Made by a program: the position numbers and the translations under genes. Of a DNA stretch of 55,729 nt, positions 50,800 to 55,729 are shown in pieces. The notes beneath the pieces are model-generated. The model was not told the origin of the DNA, did no database searches, and saw nothing but the letters and a program-made list of their open reading frames with translations. The stretch lies in contig CABUPJ010000019.1 in the NCBI GenBank assembly GCA_902493335.1, positions 1-55,729 of the forward strand. Reading direction: 5' to 3'. How positions within the stretch are numbered: the stretch's first letter is position 1; the number at the start of each line of letters is the position of its first letter. The stretch is from an uncultured Porphyromonadaceae bacterium (GTDB lineage: Bacteria; Bacteroidota; Bacteroidia; Bacteroidales; Muribaculaceae).

Positions 50800-53700
50800 T
50801 TATTTGGTGTACTGCTCGATTTCGTTCTCGATATTGCCGCCGACTTCCTCGTCTTTCCATTCGATGGGTTTGAATTTCTCCTGAATGAGCTGGAAGACGA
50901 CAAACAGAGCGGGCACGATGAAGATCTGGAGTATCATGCCGATAAGCATGCCGCCTACAGAACCCGAGCCGAGGGCGCGGTTGCCGTTGGCGCCTACGCC
51001 GCTGGCAAACATCATAGGCAGAAGACCGATGACCATGGCCAGCGAGGTCATGAGGATAGGACGCAGACGGGCTGCGGCGCCGGCGATGGCGGCGTTGAAG
51101 ACACTCATGCCGGTCTTGCGGCGGTCGAGGGCAAACTCGACGATAAGGATGGCGTTCTTGGCCAGAAGACCGATAAGCATGATGAGCGCGATCTGAAGGT
51201 AGATGTTGTTCGAGATGTCGAATATCTTGGCGAAGATAAATGCGCCGGCCAGACCGAAGGGTACCGACAGGATGACGGCGAATGGCAGCAGGTAGCTCTC
51301 GTACTGGGCCGACAGAAGCAGGTAGACGAAGAGCAGACACAGACCGAAGATGATGGCCGTGGTGTTGCCGCCCGAACCGGCCTCCTCACGCGTCATACCG
51401 GCATATTCGTAGCCGTAGCCCTGGGGCAGTGTCTGGGCGGCCACTTCCTCGATGGCGGCGATGGCCTCGCCTGACGAGTAGCCCGGTGCGGGCTGGCCCG
51501 TTACCGAGATCGAGGTGAACATGTTGAAGCGGTTCATAAGGTCGGGACCGTAGACGCGGGTGAGCTTGACGAAGTTCGAGATGGGCGCCATCTCAGAGCC
51601 GTTGCGCACCTTGATGCTGTTGAGGGTCTCGAGGTTGACACGGGCTTCGGGTGCTGCCTGCATCATGACACGGTAAATCTTGCCGAAGCGGTTGAAGTTT
51701 GATACATACATACCGCCGTAGTAACCCTGCAGTGTGCTCAGCAGCGCCGTCGGGCTGATGCCGGCCTGTTTGGCCTTGGCGGCGTCGATGTCGATCATAT
51801 ACTGCGGGAACGTCGGGTTGAACGTGGTGTAGGCCATCTGTATCTCGGGGCGGGCGTTGAGCTGACCGAGGAATCCCTGGACGACAGAGAAGAATTTGTT
51901 GATGTCGCCGCCTGTGCGGTCCTGCATCTTCATCTCGAAGCCGTTGGTGGCCGAGTAGCCGGTAATCATAGGCGGAGCGAAGATCATGACGCGGCCGTCT
52001 TTGACATAGCGGCCTGTCAGACCGTAAAGCTGCTGGATTATGGCGTCTGAACTCTGTGATTTGTCGCGTTCAGACCAGTCTTTGAGCTTGATGAGGAAGG
52101 CGCCGTATGTCGGGCCCTGTCCGGCGATGAAGCTGTAGCCGTTGATCATCTGGCTGTATTTGACGCCGGGGAGGGTCGAGATCAGAGAGTCGACCTGGTC
52201 GAGAAGCTCGCCTGTGCGTTCCTGTGATGTGCCGGCGGGCATGTCGACCATGGCGAACACCATGCCGGTGTCCTCGTTGGGCACGAGGGCGGTCGGGGTT
52301 ATCTTCATGAGGAAGACGAGCACCGCAACCGAAATCACCACGATAGAGAACGATGTGATCTTGTGGGCTGCAAAGAAGCTTGCGGCTTTCTTGTATTTGG
52401 CCAGCAGCGCGCCGAAGCCCTGCTCGAAGGCGTGATGGAAGCGCTTGCTGAAGAGACCGAGCACGGTGATGATGGCGACAGCCCAGGCGAAGCAGCTCAG
52501 TGCGACGTTGCTGAAGCTATACCAGCCGAGCACCATGAAGGTGATTGTGGCGACGAGGCCGACGAGGGTCACGACGGGCGGCAGGTCGAGTTTCAGGCGG
52601 CGGCCATACTGGGCCTTGAGAGCCTCACCGGTAGCCTTGTAGGCTTCTCCCATACGTTCTTTGAGTGTCGAGTCGGGATGGGGTTTGAGGAAGAGGGCGC
52701 AGAGTGCGGGAGAAAGCGTCAGAGCGTTGACGGCCGAGAAGGCGATCGCCACGGCCATCGTGATGCCGAACTGCTGATAGAATTTGCCTGATGTGCCGGG
52801 CATGAATGACACGGGAATGAACACGAGCATCATGACCAGCGTGATCGAGATGAGTGCGCCGGCGATTTCGTTCATGGCGTCGATCGAAGCGCGCCGCGCC
52901 GATTTGTATCCGGCATCGAGTTTGGCGTGGACCGCCTCGACCACGACGATGGCGTCGTCGACCACAATCGCGATGGCGAGCACGAGTGCCGACAGGGTGA
53001 TGAGGTTGAGCGAGAAGCCGATGACGTTGAGCACGAAGAATGTGCCGATGAGGGCCACGGGAATCGCGATGGCCGGGATGAGGGTAGAGCGGAAGTCCTG
53101 AAGGAAGACATATACAACGAAGAACACGAGAATGAAGGCTTCGATGAGAGTGTGGATCACATTCTCGATTGAAGCATATAGGAAGTCGTTGTTGTTCAGA
53201 GGTATGACGAATTCAAGACCCTGGGGAAGGTCGGGGCGCAGTTTGTCGACAAGCGTCAGACAGTTCTCGATGACTGCTGTCGCGTTTGAGCCGGGCGACT
53301 GGAAGACCATGGCCATCGACGATGCGTCGCCGTTCATTTTGTTGGCGAAGCCATATGTGACGCGGCCGAGTTCGATGTCGGCGACGTCCTTGAGGTAAAG
53401 CACTTCGCCGTTCTCGCCTGTGCGCACGACGATGTCGCCGAATTCTTCGGGGGTTGTCAGACGGCCGCGGTAACGCATGATATACTGGAACGACTGGTTG
53501 CCCTGCTCGCCGAAAGCACCGGGAGCGGCCTCGACGTTCTGTTCGGCAAGAGCGGCCGAGATGTCGGTCGGCATCAGGTGATACTGAGCCATGACATCGG
53601 GCTTGAGCCATATACGCATCGAATAGTCGGCGCCGAAAGCCATGACGTCACCCACGCCCTGCACACGCTGGAGTTCGGGAATGACGTTGATCTTCATGTA

Positions 53701-54171
53701 GTTGTCGAGAAACTCGGGCGTATACATGTTTGCCGTGTCGACCAGGGCGACGCCCACGAGCATCGAGGTCTGGCGCTTGCGCGTCTGGATACCTACCTGA
53801 TTGACTTCTGACGGCAGAAGGTTTGCTGCGGCCGACACACGGTTCTGGACGTCGACGGCGGCCATGTCGGGGTCAAAGCCCTGTTCGAAGTAAACGTTGA
53901 TGGTGGCCGAGCCGGTGTTGGTTGCGGTCGACTCCATGTAGGTCATGCCCTGAGCGCCGTTGATCGACTCTTCGAGAGGGGCGATCACCGAGTTGAGCAC
54001 AGCCTGGGCGTTAGCGCCGTTGTAGGTCGTCGTCACCGAGATTGTTGGCGGCGCGAGGTCGGGATATTGCGTGATCGGAAGAGCCGTCAGGCCGATGAGA
54101 CCCAACAGCACGATGAAAATCGATATAACCGTCGATAGCACCGGGCGGTTTATAAACGTGTCTAATTTCAT
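50800..54171 (-). CDS. RND multidrug efflux permease (HAE1/AcrB type)
   Basis: A 1123-residue inner-membrane pump subunit. It has the AcrB layout, with charged proton-relay residues in TM4 ('VLAIAIVVDDAIVVVEAVHAKL') and periplasmic porter domains. It is about 75-80 residues longer than AcrB. The excess lies between TM6 and TM7, roughly residues 495-600, and contains two additional hydrophobic stretches ('PPVVTLVGLVATITFMVLGWYS' and 'NVALSCFAWAVAIITVLGLFS') that look like extra transmembrane helices. It is the second gene of the operon, 55 bp after the adaptor. Confidence 0.94.
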   Translation of the reverse strand: MKLDTFINRPVLSTVISIFIVLLGLIGLTALPITQYPDLAPPTISVTTTYNGANAQAVLNSVIAPLEESINGAQGMTYMESTATNTGSATINVYFEQGFDPDMAAVDVQNRVSAAANLLPSEVNQVGIQTRKRQTSMLVGVALVDTANMYTPEFLDNYMKINVIPELQRVQGVGDVMAFGADYSMRIWLKPDVMAQYHLMPTDISAALAEQNVEAAPGAFGEQGNQSFQYIMRYRGRLTTPEEFGDIVVRTGENGEVLYLKDVADIELGRVTYGFANKMNGDASSMAMVFQSPGSNATAVIENCLTLVDKLRPDLPQGLEFVIPLNNNDFLYASIENVIHTLIEAFILVFFVVYVFLQDFRSTLIPAIAIPVALIGTFFVLNVIGFSLNLITLSALVLAIAIVVDDAIVVVEAVHAKLDAGYKSARRASIDAMNEIAGALISITLVMMLVFIPVSFMPGTSGKFYQQFGITMAVAIAFSAVNALTLSPALCALFLKPHPDSTLKERMGEAYKATGEALKAQYGRRLKLDLPPVVTLVGLVATITFMVLGWYSFSNVALSCFAWAVAIITVLGLFSKRFHHAFEQGFGALLAKYKKAASFFAAHKITSFSIVVISVAVLVFLMKITPTALVPNEDTGMVFAMVDMPAGTSQERTGELLDQVDSLISTLPGVKYSQMINGYSFIAGQGPTYGAFLIKLKDWSERDKSQSSDAIIQQLYGLTGRYVKDGRVMIFAPPMITGYSATNGFEMKMQDRTGGDINKFFSVVQGFLGQLNARPEIQMAYTTFNPTFPQYMIDIDAAKAKQAGISPTALLSTLQGYYGGMYVSNFNRFGKIYRVMMQAAPEARVNLETLNSIKVRNGSEMAPISNFVKLTRVYGPDLMNRFNMFTSISVTGQPAPGYSSGEAIAAIEEVAAQTLPQGYGYEYAGMTREEAGSGGNTTAIIFGLCLLFVYLLLSAQYESYLLPFAVILSVPFGLAGAFIFAKIFDISNNIYLQIALIMLIGLLAKNAILIVEFALDRRKTGMSVFNAAIAGAAARLRPILMTSLAMVIGLLPMMFASGVGANGNRALGSGSVGGMLIGMILQIFIVPALFVVFQLIQEKFKPIEWKDEEVGGNIENEIEQYTK

Positions 54172-54226
54172 TTCTCTTCAAATAGTTGGAAGTTGTTGAA
54201 ATATTATAAGGGCGGTGCCGTGCGGC

Positions 54227-55387
54227 TTACTGGGCCACGGGAGCGGTGGCCGCCTGTTCTTTGGGTGTGATGGTCATGCCGTCGCGGACAACTGTGCCGA
54301 CGCCTTCAATGACGACGCGGTCGCCGGCCTTGAGGCCTTCGCTGACGACATAGTTCTTGCCGTCGTTGTTGGGCATGATCTTGATGGGTGTTGTCTTGGT
54401 GACGTTAGAATCGTTGACGGTGTAGACATATTTGAGATCCTGGATCTCGAATGTGGCCTTCTGGGGTATTACCAGAGCGTTCTCGCTTGTCTGGGGTATG
54501 TTGATTGTGCCCGTGTTGCCGCTGCGGAGCATCTTGTCAGGATTGTTGAAGAGGGCGCGGACACTGGCTGCGCCTGTCGAGGCGTCGATGACCCCCGAGA
54601 CAGTGGCTACCTTGCCTTTGAGGGGATAGATCTCTCCGTTGGCAAGAATGAGTGATACTTCGGGCATTTTGTCGATCTGTGAGGCAAGAGTTTCCTTGCC
54701 GCCGTCGGTGATGTCGAGAATGTCTTTCTCGGTGAGCGAGAAGTAGGCGTAGACCTGCGAATTGTCGCTGACAGTCGTCAGAGGCTGTGCCGACGAGGGT
54801 GAAGCCAGCGAACCTTCGCGGTTGGGTATCGTGCCGACGACGCCGTCACTGGGCGATGTCACCACGGTGTAGGCGAGGTTCTTGCGCGCGTTTGTCAGAG
54901 CGGCTTCCGACTGGGCGAGCTGGGCCTTGGCCTGCGACAGGGAGTTGGCGGCCATCTGCCACTCATACTCGCTGATGATATTCTTGTCGAGAAGCATGCG
55001 CTTGTTCTGTTCGGTGAGCTGCGCGGTGGCCACAGCGGTCTTGGCTGCGGCGACAGCTGCCTGAGCCTGGTCTACGGCTGCCTGGAACTGTACCTGGTCG
55101 AGCGTGAAGAGAACCTGGCCTTTCCTGACAGCCTGGCCTTCGTCGACATGTACTTTTGTTATGAAACCTGTCACCTGCGGACGGATCGCGATGTCGGTCT
55201 TTCCTTTGATAGTGGCGGGATATGAGCTGTTAAGCTCGCTTTGGGTGGGATTGACGGTTACGACTGCAATCTCGGGAGCTCCTGCTTGAACTGCCTGCTG
55301 TTTTTCTCCGCACGACGACAGAATGGCCGGAGTGACTGCGAGAAACGACAGGGCTGTGATTTTAAGCGCTTTGAGTTTCATGATCAT
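54227..55387 (-). CDS. RND efflux membrane-fusion protein (AcrA/MexA family)
   Basis: A 386-residue adaptor lipoprotein. The start at 55387 (MIMKLKALKITALSFLAVTP) leads to the lipobox LSSC. A split lipoyl/barrel-sandwich domain surrounds a coiled-coil hairpin of about residues 85-150 ('QFQAAVDQAQAAVAAAKTAVATAQLTEQNKRML'), and a beta-barrel and membrane-proximal domain follow. It connects permease and outer-membrane factor. It is the first gene of the operon, with a TAACTTTG -7 box at 55444-55451. No linked TetR-type repressor is seen in the window. Confidence 0.93.
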   Translation of the reverse strand: MIMKLKALKITALSFLAVTPAILSSCGEKQQAVQAGAPEIAVVTVNPTQSELNSSYPATIKGKTDIAIRPQVTGFITKVHVDEGQAVRKGQVLFTLDQVQFQAAVDQAQAAVAAAKTAVATAQLTEQNKRMLLDKNIISEYEWQMAANSLSQAKAQLAQSEAALTNARKNLAYTVVTSPSDGVVGTIPNREGSLASPSSAQPLTTVSDNSQVYAYFSLTEKDILDITDGGKETLASQIDKMPEVSLILANGEIYPLKGKVATVSGVIDASTGAASVRALFNNPDKMLRSGNTGTINIPQTSENALVIPQKATFEIQDLKYVYTVNDSNVTKTTPIKIMPNNDGKNYVVSEGLKAGDRVVIEGVGTVVRDGMTITPKEQAATAPVAQ

Positions 55388-55729
55388 GTTTTTTGTTATG
55401 GTTGTGTTTGATATTGTTTTTTGTCGTATATACTTTAGCGCTGCAAAGTTAGCAAAAATAACCTTGCCTAAAATTGCCAATTATGCCATTATGTTGGTAA
55501 AAAGGTCGGCTAAACAGCAAAAAAATGCTAAATAGCATGTTTTTTCTGCGCCAAAATGACCAATATAGAGCCATGTCAGCCCGATGCCGGTAAAGTGTGT
55601 TGACTGCGAGGCGCTGACGCCTTGGTTTTATACGGCGGCAAGCCGCCGTCACAAGGACAAATTTAGCACTAACACGTCGCCGAGCTCGGCGACGCACATT
55701 AATAGTTTTTGTAACAACGATGTCAATGT
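55388..55729. other. Window end: promoter and palindromes
   Basis: No gene is seen. The efflux operon promoter lies at 55444-55451. Two perfect palindromic elements follow: ACGGCGGC-AA-GCCGCCGT (55632-55649) and the 20-bp palindrome CGTCGCCGAGCTCGGCGACG (55675-55694). Both resemble the repeats of the other intergenic regions. Confidence 0.65.
55444..55451 (-). promoter_or_regulatory. -7 box of the efflux operon
   Basis: TAACTTTG on the minus strand, about 57 bp before the adaptor start. A -33 element is not clear. Confidence 0.5.

Overview
The window looks like chromosomal DNA of an uncultured or poorly characterised member of the Bacteroidales, most likely the Muribaculaceae. Support comes from -7 boxes of the Bacteroidetes form TAnnTTTG, the near absence of Shine-Dalgarno sequences, the gene order DUF177-rpmF-fabH-era-der, SusE/SusF-like modules, lipoproteins, BspA-like repeats and a high-GC codon style. 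Family-level placement is inference. No rRNA, tRNA, CRISPR array, insertion sequence or prophage was recognised by eye.

Layout. 1-1230: the 5' end of a leftward gene, then a long intergenic stretch of nested palindromes. 1231-3462: an AT-richer BspA-like leucine-rich-repeat surface protein. 3646-10084: a rightward run of phoH, purC, ubiE/menG, a DUF3078 protein, two small secreted proteins, mtnN and an AlbA_2 protein. 10193-14598: DUF177, rpmF, fabH, era and der. 14769-16148: a secreted protein closed by a strong terminator. 16149-16614: a repeat-rich gap. 16615-20160 (minus strand): hom, metX and metY. 20161-20719: a two-sided RNA control region, with metK to its right. 22120-24225: a PpiD-like folding factor. 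24348-26086 (minus): an MBL hydrolase and an RsmI-like methylase. 26087-27228: a structured region with a small HTH protein. 27229-30219: a collagen-like lipoprotein. 30544-33574 (minus): recA, a DUF1573 protein and meaB. 33762-35464: an AbiL/RloAB-like two-gene defence cassette. 35524-38913: rsmA, mgtE, a small membrane protein (minus) and comF. 38978-48414 (minus): two phosphodiester glycosidase paralogues, a multi-module GH31 enzyme and a DUF3943 protein. 48582-55387 (minus): an RND efflux operon (MFP, permease, OMF) ending in an lpxA homologue.

The most interesting locus is 20161-20719. Leftward, ahead of metY-metX-hom, there is a 15-residue leader peptide with seven methionines. Its stop codon is followed directly by a segment that can pair with the 5' arm of a rho-independent terminator placed just before metY. 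This is the layout of a methionine-specific transcription attenuator. Rightward, metK has its own promoter, a leader resembling a SAM-II riboswitch, and a terminator-like hairpin. Methionine synthesis and methionine use would thus be controlled from one intergenic region by two different RNA sensors, one for charged tRNA-Met and one for SAM.

A second theme is intergenic repeat DNA: tandem repeats with a 9-bp period at four places, hairpins with TTCA loops, and a fully paired four-way cruciform at 30409-30470. Everything here was read by eye. Family assignments rest on remembered motifs and were not searched.
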